The translations under genes were made by a program, and so were the position numbers. A stretch of DNA of 64,000 bases from contig VENI01000002.1 of the NCBI GenBank assembly GCA_009711615.1, positions 124,001 to 188,000 of the forward strand. The letters are read 5' to 3'. This document shows positions 52,389 through 60,116 of the stretch, piece after piece. The notes beneath the pieces were generated by a model. That model did no database searches, was not told the DNA's origin, and saw only the letters and a program-made list of their open reading frames with translations. How positions within the stretch are numbered: position 1 is the stretch's first letter; every line of letters starts with the position of its first letter. The DNA is from Bacillota bacterium. GTDB lineage: Bacteria; Bacillota; Desulfotomaculia; Desulfotomaculales; Desulfohalotomaculaceae.

Positions 52389-52417
52389 TTGTAAAACACT
52401 CAGCTTAACTTCAGATA

Positions 52418-52446
52418 ATTTTATCATATAATGCTTTATCTGTCAC
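52418..52446 (-). promoter_or_regulatory. Promoter of the trpP-ecf-ior operon
   Basis: GTGACA (52446-52441), 17 bases, TAAAAT (52423-52418) with extended TG. Confidence 0.65.
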
Positions 52447-52520
52447 TAAATAATTTAATTTTTTCTTTGTTAATAGACTACGTTATTTCTGTTAATAATA
52501 CTAACGGAGGTGAAATTTAC

Positions 52521-52709
52521 ATGAGTAATTTTACTGTAAAAGGTCCCGGAAAAAATTGCAATGAAGTCCAGGCAGACAATCTTGATCAAGCCATTGATCA
52601 AACTCGACAAAAATTTCCCGGCAAAATGGTTGCTGCAGATGCTAACGAAACTATTTATGTATGCCAGCCCAATGAAGATGAAACTTCCTGCCAAATGAAA
52701 TTAAAATAA
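52521..52709 (+). CDS. Small protein, unknown function
   Basis: 62 residues, MSNFTVKGPGKNCNEVQADN and onward; soluble, three Cys (two near the end in VCQPNEDETSCQMKLK). ATG after ACGGAGGTGAAATTTAC, a very good site; ended by a long hairpin. Divergent from the trpP operon. I do not recognise the family; the longer ORF upstream is rejected. Confidence 0.7.
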   Translation: MSNFTVKGPGKNCNEVQADNLDQAIDQTRQKFPGKMVAADANETIYVCQPNEDETSCQMKLK

Positions 52710-52714
52710 TGGCT

Positions 52715-52755
52715 AAATGAAGATTGAACCGTGTGGGCGGTTCAATCTTCATTTT
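52715..52755. terminator. Bidirectional terminator
   Basis: AAATGAAGATTGAACCG and its complement (17 bp) around TGTGGG, between convergent genes. Confidence 0.88.
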
Positions 52756-52759
52756 ATCT

Positions 52760-54070
52760 CTAACAACTACCGTTAATTGTTCTACCCAAATACTCGCTCA
52801 CTATCTTATAGGCGCAAAAACTTCCGCACATGGTACAGCATTCCTGTTCTTCATCATTTTTAGCCTTACGCATTTTACTGGCCTTTTCAGGATCTATTGC
52901 CAACTGAATTTGCTTTTGCCAGTCTAAATCTTTTCTGGCTTTAGACATTGCCAAATCCCATTCTTTGGCTCCATTTACTCCCTTTATAATATCGGCGGCA
53001 TGAGCAGCAATACGAGAGGCTACAACCCCCTCTTTAACATCTTCTAGTGTTGGTAATCCCAAATGCTCTGCAGGGGTAACATAGCACAGAAAGTCTGCCC
53101 CGGAAGAAGCGGCAATTGTGCCACCAATGGCAGAAGTAATGTGGTCATACCCTGGAGCTATATCGGTTACAATGGGTCCCAGTACGTAAAACGGAGCGTT
53201 ATGGCACAGTGTCTTCTCAATTGTCATATTGGCTTTAATCTGATCCAGGGGAACATGCCCCGGTCCTTCCACCATCACCTGAACACCTGCTTCTCTAGAC
53301 CGTTTTACTAACCCACCAAGAATAATTAATTCTCGTATCTGCGATGCATCAGTGGCGTCTTCAATACACCCCGGTCGCAACCCATCTCCCAAACTTAAAG
53401 TTACATCATATTCTTTAGCTATGTCCAATAGTCGATCAAATTGCTCATATAACGGATTTTCCTTATCATTATGTAATATCCATGCAGTAAGGAATGATCC
53501 TCCCCGGGATACAATGTCCATTACCCGACCGCTACTCCTTAACTCATCGATTACTTCTTTGGTAACACCACAGTGAACAGTAATAAAATCTGCACCATCC
53601 TTGCAGTGTTTCTCAATGGCGGCAAACATGTCATCCGCTGACAAGTCGACCATCTTTTGACCTTCTTTAGCAGCATCCACCAGTGCCTGGTAAATGGGTA
53701 CTGTTCCTACCATGACTGGGCTATTGTCAATTATTTGCTTCCGGGCCTGATCAATATTTCCACCTGTACTTAAATCCATAACTGAGTGAGCACCGGCACT
53801 AACAGCCGTTTCCAGCTTTTTTAATTCTTTGTCCAATTCCGGGTAAGCGTCTGATGTACCGATATTGGCATTAACCTTGGTAGATAACCCCTTGCCCACA
53901 GCTATGGGTTGACAGTTATTGTGATTAATATTGTATGGAAGCACAATCTCTCCTTTGGCAATTCCGTCCCGCAGATCTTTCGGTGCAAGCCCCTCCCTTT
54001 CTGCAGCCTGCTTCATCTCATCAGTAATAACGCCCTTTAGCGCCTGTTCCAATTGAGTCACTTTACTCAT
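52760..54070 (-). CDS. thiC: Phosphomethylpyrimidine synthase
   Basis: 436 residues. Radical SAM enzyme that converts AIR to HMP phosphate for thiamine. Landmarks: VNANIGTSDAYPELDKELKK, SVMDLSTGGNIDQAR, VEGPGHVPLDQIKANM, APFYVLGPIVTDIAPGYDHI and the C-terminal cluster motif CTMCGSFCA near 412-420. The length fits the shorter form common in Clostridia. ATG after GAAAGGTGGATGAGTAA-like purine-rich DNA. A TPP riboswitch and terminator in the leader control it. Confidence 0.96.
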   Translation of the reverse strand: MSKVTQLEQALKGVITDEMKQAAEREGLAPKDLRDGIAKGEIVLPYNINHNNCQPIAVGKGLSTKVNANIGTSDAYPELDKELKKLETAVSAGAHSVMDLSTGGNIDQARKQIIDNSPVMVGTVPIYQALVDAAKEGQKMVDLSADDMFAAIEKHCKDGADFITVHCGVTKEVIDELRSSGRVMDIVSRGGSFLTAWILHNDKENPLYEQFDRLLDIAKEYDVTLSLGDGLRPGCIEDATDASQIRELIILGGLVKRSREAGVQVMVEGPGHVPLDQIKANMTIEKTLCHNAPFYVLGPIVTDIAPGYDHITSAIGGTIAASSGADFLCYVTPAEHLGLPTLEDVKEGVVASRIAAHAADIIKGVNGAKEWDLAMSKARKDLDWQKQIQLAIDPEKASKMRKAKNDEEQECCTMCGSFCAYKIVSEYLGRTINGSC

Positions 54071-54153
54071 CCACCTTTCTAGTGTAATTAACGAATAATG
54101 AACTTTGATTTTATCTCAAGCTAACGTTAAAAATAATATCTTTTCTTGGGCAG

Positions 54154-54189
54154 CAAAAAAGCCGCAACCCATTATAAGTGAGTTACGGC
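54154..54189 (-). terminator. Expression-platform terminator of the TPP riboswitch
   Basis: GCCGTAAC and GTTGCGGC (one U-G) followed by TTTTTT, between the aptamer and thiC. Confidence 0.85.
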
Positions 54190-54206
54190 ATTATCTCTGC
54201 ACAATA

Positions 54207-54292
54207 ACTCTTCCCTACGCTGGAATTAACCAGATCAGGTTCAAAGGGTCGGAGAATTAACTCCTCTCAGCCTTAACGACTCCCCCAGAGCT
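54207..54292 (-). promoter_or_regulatory. TPP riboswitch (THI element)
   Basis: Minus strand contains GGGGGAGTC, GGCTGAGAGGAG, ACCCTTTGAACCTGATCTGG and TAATTCCAGCGTAGGGAAG in order, the conserved arms of the thiamine pyrophosphate aptamer. In the thiC leader, ligand binding should favour the downstream terminator. The remainder of the 54071-54530 gap holds an AGGAGTCAG repeat and the divergent promoter of the TauE gene. Confidence 0.95.
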
Positions 54293-54368
54293 GATACCAT
54301 TATAATTAAATTTTTAATGTATAGTCACAACTAAGGCATTCAGATTAGTCATTATATGTTATTCACTC

Positions 54369-54395
54369 ATTCTGACTCCTGAATTCTGACTTCTA
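54369..54395 (-). repeat. AGGAGTCAG-type intergenic repeat, copy 2
   Basis: Minus strand: AGAAGTCAGAATTCAGGAG then TCAGAAT, upstream of the TPP riboswitch. Confidence 0.55.
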
Positions 54396-54530
54396 AGAAT
54401 CTACTATATATTATATTATTGTGTTTATTTTGTAAATAAAATTGCGAAAGAAAAAGTAGATTACTTTTTTAAATCAAGGTGGTATAATTGCATTGTTATT
54501 CAAAAATAGCTATGGAAAGGAGTATCATAT

Positions 54531-55322
54531 TTGCTGACGGTAACCAACGTTTTATTAATTTTAGTAACCGGTGTTGCTGCCGGATTTTTAAATACTGTTG
54601 GTGGTGGCGGTTCATTGTTAACAATGCCAATGCTTATTTTCTTAGGTCTGCCATCTGCCGTAGCCAATGGTACCAATCGCATTGCCCTCATGGTTCAAAA
54701 CATTGTTGCCATTGCCAACTTTCGCCACAAGGGTTTTTTCAACCCTAAGTTAAGCATTCTACTTTCGATTCCGGCTGTTCTTGGTTCTATTGTCGGTGCC
54801 AGATTTGCTATTAACTTACCAGATGAATTGTTTAATAAAATTTTAGCTGTGGTAATGCTGACGGTACTGGTACTAATTATCTGGCGTCCAGAAAAAAAAT
54901 TCATAAAAACTGAAGAGGATAAAAACAAAGATGAACAAAATTTCAGCAAGTTTAAACTGGCCATTGCAATGCTCTTATTCTTTTTTGTGGGTTTTTACGG
55001 TGGCTTTATTCAAGCTGGGGTTGGATTTATCATCATTGCTGCATTAACGTTAATTACTGGGATGTCCCTGGTAAATATCAATGCTTTAAAAGTATTTGTC
55101 ATTTTTGTTTATATGCTGTCTTCGCTACTGGTGTTTGTTATTAGCGGAAATGTGGATTGGATATTAGGCTTTACTTTAGCCATTGGCAATGCCACTGGAG
55201 CTTATATAGGAAGCAACTTTGCTGTAGCAAAGGGTGATAAGTGGATCAGAATAGTATTGGTAATAGCCGTACTAGGCATGTCCGCCAAACTCTTAGGCCT
55301 ACATAAATTACTGGGACTGTAA
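54531..55322 (+). CDS. TauE/SafE family anion exporter
   Basis: 263 residues, about seven to eight membrane segments in two halves. Family signatures: GVAAGFLNTVGGGGSLLTMP near 15-34, GLPSAVANGTNRIALMVQN, and the second-half FVGFYGGFIQAGVGFIIIAAL. TauE/SafE proteins move sulfite, sulfonates or other anions; the substrate here is unknown. TTG start after AAAGGAGTATCATAT. Monocistronic. Confidence 0.9.
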   Translation: MLTVTNVLLILVTGVAAGFLNTVGGGGSLLTMPMLIFLGLPSAVANGTNRIALMVQNIVAIANFRHKGFFNPKLSILLSIPAVLGSIVGARFAINLPDELFNKILAVVMLTVLVLIIWRPEKKFIKTEEDKNKDEQNFSKFKLAIAMLLFFFVGFYGGFIQAGVGFIIIAALTLITGMSLVNINALKVFVIFVYMLSSLLVFVISGNVDWILGFTLAIGNATGAYIGSNFAVAKGDKWIRIVLVIAVLGMSAKLLGLHKLLGL

Positions 55323-55397
55323 AATATTCAGATGTTTAGTAGTCAGAATGATATTTTTACCATACAAGCAAATCTTCACGTTTTTGCATGTTTTTTA

Positions 55398-55431
55398 TTC
55401 TGACTCCTAACTCCTGTCTCCTGACTCCTAA
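55398..55431 (-). repeat. AGGAGTCAG-type intergenic repeat, copy 3
   Basis: Minus strand: TTAGGAGTCAGGAGACAGG then AGTTAGGAGTCAGAAT, four GGAG units 8 to 9 bases apart. Confidence 0.6.
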
Positions 55432-55463
55432 GATTTTTTATGATCTATGTCACTGAAATTATT

Positions 55464-55499
55464 AACACCTCCTGGTACTATATAGTACCAGGAGGTGTT
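55464..55499. promoter_or_regulatory. Perfect 36-nt palindrome containing the YgbA ribosome site
   Basis: AACACCTCCTGGTACTAT and its exact reverse complement with no spacer. The right arm contains AGGAGGTG, the ribosome site of the gene at 55505, 7 bases before its TTG. As RNA it would hide the site; as DNA it could be a dimer operator. A T-rich tail follows, so termination of the upstream gene is a third option. Confidence 0.75.
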
Positions 55500-55504
55500 T
55501 TGTT

Positions 55505-55822
55505 TTGAGCAAAATTAATAAAGATATGATAATCCTAGCTTCATTCATAGAACTCTACTGCAAACATCACCATGATAATCAAGATACGGTTATGGAAATT
55601 AATAAAGAATTGATGTTATGCTCAGAATGCTATGACTTACTAAAATATGCAGTGAAAAGGCGGAGAAACTGTCCTAAGGACCCTAAGCCGGCCTGTAAAA
55701 ATTGTGACACCCACTGCTATGGGCCCAAGTACCAACGTGAAATCAGACAAGTAATGAAGTATTCTGGGAAACAGTTTGTAAAGAAAGGTAGAATTGACTA
55801 TTTACTGCACTATTTTCTATAG
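55505..55822 (+). CDS. YgbA-family (nitrous oxide-stimulated promoter family) protein
   Basis: 105 residues. Cys pattern LCSECYDLLKYAVKRRRNCP, then KPACKNCDTHCYGPKYQREI and IRQVMKYSGKQF, the signature of the YgbA/PF11756 group, linked in enterobacteria to nitrosative stress under NsrR. Six to seven Cys suggest a metal or Fe-S site. TTG start at 55505 after AGGAGGTG. The ribosome site lies in a perfect palindrome (55464-55499), so translation or transcription is probably regulated. Confidence 0.87.
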   Translation: MSKINKDMIILASFIELYCKHHHDNQDTVMEINKELMLCSECYDLLKYAVKRRRNCPKDPKPACKNCDTHCYGPKYQREIRQVMKYSGKQFVKKGRIDYLLHYFL

Positions 55823-55828
55823 CAAGAC

Positions 55829-56161
55829 TTAATTCCTGGCCACTTGCCTGCGCAGTGTCTCACACATAGTGCAGGCTTCAGTATATTGTTTTTCATCCAT
55901 TTTAGGCAGGGCTTCTACAATATTATCTAAACTCTCTGCCATATTTTTTTGGTGCATTTCAGCACGTTCTTCTTTGCTTAGCGGTTGACGTTTACCCTCT
56001 CGTATTTCTTCTACCATCTTTGCCATCTCCTCAGCATGTTCCTTGGTTAAGTGCAAAGGTATGTACATTTTTAATCTATCCAGTTCTTTATTGTCAACCT
56101 TCTCTTTATTTCTTAACTTATTAAGAACATCCTTTAACTCATCAGCTGTAAAATGTTGCAT
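55829..56161 (-). CDS. Helical charged protein, unknown function
   Basis: 110 residues, all helical in look: MQHFTADELKDVLNKLRNKE, LHLTKEHAEEMAKMVEEIRE and a C-terminal CTMCETLRRQVARN with a CxxC. ATG at 56161 after GGAGGAGTGAAATA; the longer ORF has no site. Convergent with the YgbA gene, 6 bases apart. The family is not recognised. Confidence 0.7.
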   Translation of the reverse strand: MQHFTADELKDVLNKLRNKEKVDNKELDRLKMYIPLHLTKEHAEEMAKMVEEIREGKRQPLSKEERAEMHQKNMAESLDNIVEALPKMDEKQYTEACTMCETLRRQVARN

Positions 56162-56288
56162 TATTTCACTCCTCCAATTAATATTTGTATTCCGACTTCT
56201 TAAAAAATTATGTTTCAAATAACCTCAAGCAATAACAAGTAATCTTCTGCTATACTAGCAAGTCATCAACTTTTTTATCGTTTTATCA

Positions 56289-56316
56289 TTCTGACTCCTG
56301 TATTCTGGCTCCTGAA
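56289..56316 (-). repeat. AGGAGTCAG-type intergenic repeat, copy 4
   Basis: Minus strand: TTCAGGAGCCAGAATACAGG then AGTCAGAAT. Confidence 0.5.
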
Positions 56317-56436
56317 TTTAATTATTCGTGAAATTTAAATATTTCCCTTCCTAAAAGGATATGATTAATTTTTAAAGAAACTATAACTATCTAAATCATT
56401 TACATATCTGTACTTTTTATAGGAGGAATTTGAAAA

Positions 56437-56955
56437 ATGACAATATCAGCTAACAACAATGAAGCACAGAAAACATTCTCACAAATATACACAGTCATAG
56501 CTCAGTATTTATCACAACCTAAAAATGTAAAAAAATATATTAGTAGAAAATTAATTAACCTAGATGCATTTATTTTTACTATCGAACAGTTAATAGGTCG
56601 ATTAACTGTCATCCGTATTCTTGAAGATACCGGGCAGCTGCCTCAGCCAGTTCTAAAACAAATCTTAGAGAAACAAGGGGTTACCGATAATGGAGAGGAA
56701 ATGTGGGATGATTTGTTGGATTTATTCCTAGAAATAGCTCAATCATCAGAGCAGGATAATAACGACGGTGTTTGGTCTTTAAGTGGTGTAGATGAATTAC
56801 ATGTTGATAACAAAACAACCAAGCAATGCTTGAGTCTATTTTATCTGTTAGATTTCTCTGCTGGTTATGTAATTGTTCCTCGTTTGGAAGCATGGATAAG
56901 TGAAATGTCTAAAGCCTTTAAAGGTGGACTAGAAAATTCTTTTAACAAAAAATAA
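56437..56955 (+). CDS. Hypothetical protein, 172 residues
   Basis: Soluble, mostly helical, with DAFIFTIEQLIGRLTVIRIL and an acidic middle (EEMWDDLLDLFLEIAQ). One Cys, no signal peptide. ATG after AGGAGGAATTTGAAAA. The family is not recognised. A small Cys protein gene follows 89 bases later on the same strand. Confidence 0.65.
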   Translation: MTISANNNEAQKTFSQIYTVIAQYLSQPKNVKKYISRKLINLDAFIFTIEQLIGRLTVIRILEDTGQLPQPVLKQILEKQGVTDNGEEMWDDLLDLFLEIAQSSEQDNNDGVWSLSGVDELHVDNKTTKQCLSLFYLLDFSAGYVIVPRLEAWISEMSKAFKGGLENSFNKK

Positions 56956-57044
56956 TTTTTTTAAATTATTTTGGAGTATTTTGGCACTTTTTCACCCTTT
57001 TATTCGTCTAATATATAAACAAAATTTTACGGGGGTGGGTGGAT

Positions 57045-57239
57045 ATGGCTACCAAGCACGCAAAGATTTCTTTTCGTAACAAAACTAATGACTGTCAACA
57101 CTGCCTATACAAATCTGAACGTAAGATTCCCAACACCGAGATAGTTGTACATTTTTGTACCGCAAATCTACCAGATAAAGTATATCAGTTAAGAGGGCAT
57201 AGTATATCAAACTGTAAACAATTAAAACACACGGTATAA
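57045..57239 (+). CDS. Small four-Cys protein, unknown function
   Basis: 64 residues with Cys at CQHC near 15-18, FCTANLPDK near 36 and NCKQLK near 57: a CxxC-x17-C-x20-C spacing that suits zinc or Fe-S binding. The start is the ATG at 57045 behind GGGGGTGGGTGGAT; GTG at 57039 is an alternative. A terminator follows. The family is not recognised. Confidence 0.65.
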   Translation: MATKHAKISFRNKTNDCQHCLYKSERKIPNTEIVVHFCTANLPDKVYQLRGHSISNCKQLKHTV

Positions 57240-57264
57240 CCAGTCTCTTATGAGGCTGGTTTTA
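57238..57264 (+). terminator. Rho-independent terminator
   Basis: AACCAGTCTC-TTAT-GAGGCTGGTT (one wobble) followed by TTAATTGTT. Confidence 0.75.
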
Positions 57265-57383
57265 ATTGTTAAAGTAGCCCCTATTTAGGGAATAAAATGA
57301 TTCTTAGGAAAGAAAGAGAATAAAAAAGGAAAATGTTAGTTTTTTGTTGAAGTAAGTCAAACATTGTAAGGGAGGTATCGACA

Positions 57384-57647
57384 ATGTCTGGTTTACTTCA
57401 GAAATCATACCTTGTTTTAGCTACTGTTGCAGCAGCATGGTTTAGCTTTGTTTACGCAGCTAAACCCAGTTTGCCAGTCTATCATAATACATTTTTGTTT
57501 GTTGCCACTTGGCTTTTATTTTACTCTTTTATGAAAATATTAATAGAGGAACAAGGGCAGGGATCTAACGTTGCTCCTGCAAACAAGCAGAAAAAGAAAA
57601 AAATTAGACGCAAAAACAACAACGCTGTGACTACCGCAAAACAATAA
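57384..57647 (+). CDS. Small two-helix membrane protein
   Basis: 87 residues. Two hydrophobic segments (about 7-25 and 34-52) and a strongly basic tail (KQKKKKIRRKNNN). ATG after AAGGGAGGTATCGACA. Unknown family. Its stop is inside a terminator shared with the convergent tatA. Confidence 0.65.
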   Translation: MSGLLQKSYLVLATVAAAWFSFVYAAKPSLPVYHNTFLFVATWLLFYSFMKILIEEQGQGSNVAPANKQKKKKIRRKNNNAVTTAKQ

Positions 57648-57671
57648 GGGTTCGTATATCGAACCCTTTAA
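57647..57671. terminator. Bidirectional terminator
   Basis: AAGGGTTCG-TATAT-CGAACCCTT between convergent genes. Confidence 0.85.
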
Positions 57672-57955
57672 TTATTAGTATTTTTAGCTTCTTCTATTTT
57701 ATCATCTTTTTTGTCTTTCTTGTCATTTAATTCTTTTGCTGGCTCAGCATCTGGTTCTTTGGTCACATCTTCCACTTCATTCTTTAATGAATCGGTTTCC
57801 TTCTTATAGACTGATTGGGCCTGATCTGCCATTTTCCTAAACTCGGCCATACCCTTACCCATGGACTTGGCCACATCAGGTAACTTGTTGGGGCCAAAAA
57901 CTATTAAACTAACTATTAAAATTAATATTATATCCCAAAAACTAAAGTTCATCAT
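57668..57955 (-). CDS. tatA: Sec-independent protein translocase TatA-type subunit
   Basis: 95 residues. N-terminal membrane helix (NFSFWDIILILIVSLIVFGP), the FGPNKLPDVAKSMGKGMAEF hinge and amphipathic helix, then a long charged tail (about 50 residues of Lys, Asp and Glu). Forms the pore element of the Tat export system for folded proteins. The start is the ATG at 57955 (or the next codon) after GGAGGGAATGCTAT. No tatC in the window. Confidence 0.9.
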   Translation of the reverse strand: MMNFSFWDIILILIVSLIVFGPNKLPDVAKSMGKGMAEFRKMADQAQSVYKKETDSLKNEVEDVTKEPDAEPAKELNDKKDKKDDKIEEAKNTNN

Positions 57956-58037
57956 ATAGCATTCCCTCCTCACTTTTCCCATTCTGCACAATCATAATAT
58001 TATCCTGCAGAGCATAGACTAACTTTCTGAATAATAA

Positions 58038-58241
58038 TTAAATGAACTTATTGATAATATATACAATGATGCATAAAAGAACAAAATATACTGTGTTTTT
58101 TAAAAGCTTACCCCGCTTGTTTAATAGCCTTTTTTGCTTTTTCCTCTTTTCATATAGTTCTTTTTTTGCCGGTTCCACATAATCAACAGATTTTAATTTG
58201 CGATTCTTCCTTGGTTTAAATTCTAAGACTTTCCCCATCAT
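58038..58241 (-). CDS. Small basic single-helix membrane protein
   Basis: 67 residues. Very basic N-terminal part (FKPRKNRKLKS, KRKKQKRLLNKRGKLLK) followed by one membrane segment at the C-terminus (TVYFVLLCIIVYIINKFI). ATG after AAAGGTGTGAT. A tail-anchored layout; the family is not recognised. It follows the Na/Pi unit and precedes tatA on the same strand. Confidence 0.65.
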   Translation of the reverse strand: MMGKVLEFKPRKNRKLKSVDYVEPAKKELYEKRKKQKRLLNKRGKLLKNTVYFVLLCIIVYIINKFI

Positions 58242-58312
58242 ATCACACCTTTAAAATACATTCATACAAATCATACTTAATAATTATATTAAAAACGGAA
58301 TCTATATTCAAT

Positions 58313-58338
58313 AAAAATAACCACCAAAAAGGTGGTTA
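58313..58338 (-). terminator. Rho-independent terminator of the Na/Pi gene
   Basis: TAACCACC-TTTTT-GGTGGTTA on the minus strand followed by TTTTTATT. Confidence 0.8.
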
Positions 58339-58355
58339 TAAAAAAGTGTGTTTTT

Positions 58356-60086
58356 TTATTTATATGCAATATAACTAATAGATTTTTTTACCTTCTTAAG
58401 TTCAATTTCACCCATATTACCAAGGACATACTCGGCAATATTTACAGAGTGATCACCAATGCGCTCCATGTTACTTAAAAGATCTAAAAATACAGCACTG
58501 GCAATACCTGAACATTTCTTTTCATTTAGCCGCTCAATGTGTCCTTGTCTAAACTCTCGTTCCAAATTATCAATAATAACTTCGTTTTTAATTACTTTAG
58601 CTGCCATTTCATGATCATTGTTTTCTAGTGCTTCTAGACTGAATTGGAGTGTTTCATTGGTTATTTGAGCCATACTTTTGATACTCTTAACAGCTTCATC
58701 AGAAAAAGAAACTTTATTTTCTACAGCATAAATTGCTTGTTCAACAATATTATCTGCATGATCACCTATTCGCTCTAAGTCATTAACGGCATGTATTAAT
58801 GTAGATGCATAATTCGATTGTTCTTTGGTTAATTGGGCTTGCGAAGTAAGGTTTGTTAAATAATTTGTAATTTCTTCATCAAGTTTATTAATTAATTGCT
58901 CTTGTTGCTCAAGATACATTGGGTTCAAGTCTTTACTTTTTGTATTAAAGAAAAACTTAATTGAATTATCGAAAAAACTTCCTGAATGTTTACCCATCCG
59001 TAAAAGTTCCATCTTTGCCTGCCCTAGCGCTACCTCCGGCTGTGACAATAATCTTGGCTCTAAAAACTTGGGCTTGGCGTAAAATTGAGCCATTTCACCA
59101 GGCACCATTTTAGTAACAATCCAAGCCAATACGCCTACAAAGGGTAATTGGACTAATGTATTAGTGATATTAAAAACACCGTGAGTTTGAGCTATTTGCA
59201 TCTTTATATTTAAAGTACCCCATGTCCCTTCAAAACCAGGTAAAAGCACAAAGAAATAGTCCGTAACCAACCTTACAATTTCAGGAAATATCCCAAATAT
59301 GGTCAATGGCAAGAATATAGCCGTACCACTAAGGTTAAATAACACGTGAGTCATGGCAGTTCGCTTTGCAGCAACAGAGGCTCCAATGGCAGCTAGCATG
59401 GCTGTAATGGTTGTACCAATATTATCCCCAAACAAAATAGGTACAGCCTGCATGTAAGTAACAGAGCCTTGGTGCGCCAATTCCTGGAGGATACCAATAG
59501 TTGCGCTACTACTCTGTACAATTACCGTGAATATACTACCTATTGCTACACCTAGTAATGGATTATCCTCGACATTTGACATCATTTCTAAAAATACCGG
59601 CAGTTCTTTTAAAGGTTTTAAGCCACTGCCCATTACATCCATTCCATAAAATAGTAGTCCAAAACCAAAGATTACTTGTCCAATATTAGATACTTTTTTA
59701 CTTTTAAAGAAGAACAATAATAATCCGCCCACTGCAACAATTGGCAGGGCATAAGCCTTTAATTTAAAACCAATTAAATATGCTGTCAAAGTGGTACCAA
59801 TATTGGCACCCATAATAATACCAATGGCTTGTTTCAGGGTTAATAGGCCAGCATTAACAAGTCCCACTGTAAGTACAGTAGTGCCACTACTACTTTGTAT
59901 TAAAGCTGTTACCATAGCACCAACCAGAACACCTCTAACTGGTGTTTTGGTACCCTTCTCCAGAAATAATCTTAAACGTTGGCCAGCAACATTTTGTAAT
60001 CCATCTGACATGTACTTAATTGCAAATAGAAATATTGCTAGACCACCTAATGCTTTAAACAAAACCTCTTGCAGTGAAAATTCCAT
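58356..60086 (-). CDS. Na/Pi cotransporter family protein with PhoU-like domain
   Basis: 576 residues. Residues 1-330 carry the inverted repeat of the PF02690 Na+/Pi cotransporter: ALIQSSSGTTVLTVGLVNAG near 60-79 and FTVIVQSSSATIGILQELA near 186-204 (the paired QSSS motifs). The rest is helical with PhoU-like repeats (AVNDLERIGDHADNIVEQA and LSNMERIGDHSVNIAEYV). Moves phosphate with sodium; direction is uncertain in bacteria. ATG after TGGAGGTAAAGAATA. A PstS-like lipoprotein gene ends 30 bases upstream, in the same direction. Confidence 0.93.
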   Translation of the reverse strand: MEFSLQEVLFKALGGLAIFLFAIKYMSDGLQNVAGQRLRLFLEKGTKTPVRGVLVGAMVTALIQSSSGTTVLTVGLVNAGLLTLKQAIGIIMGANIGTTLTAYLIGFKLKAYALPIVAVGGLLLFFFKSKKVSNIGQVIFGFGLLFYGMDVMGSGLKPLKELPVFLEMMSNVEDNPLLGVAIGSIFTVIVQSSSATIGILQELAHQGSVTYMQAVPILFGDNIGTTITAMLAAIGASVAAKRTAMTHVLFNLSGTAIFLPLTIFGIFPEIVRLVTDYFFVLLPGFEGTWGTLNIKMQIAQTHGVFNITNTLVQLPFVGVLAWIVTKMVPGEMAQFYAKPKFLEPRLLSQPEVALGQAKMELLRMGKHSGSFFDNSIKFFFNTKSKDLNPMYLEQQEQLINKLDEEITNYLTNLTSQAQLTKEQSNYASTLIHAVNDLERIGDHADNIVEQAIYAVENKVSFSDEAVKSIKSMAQITNETLQFSLEALENNDHEMAAKVIKNEVIIDNLEREFRQGHIERLNEKKCSGIASAVFLDLLSNMERIGDHSVNIAEYVLGNMGEIELKKVKKSISYIAYK

Positions 60087-60116
60087 TATTCTTTACCTCC
60101 AGGAATTTATAAGTAG

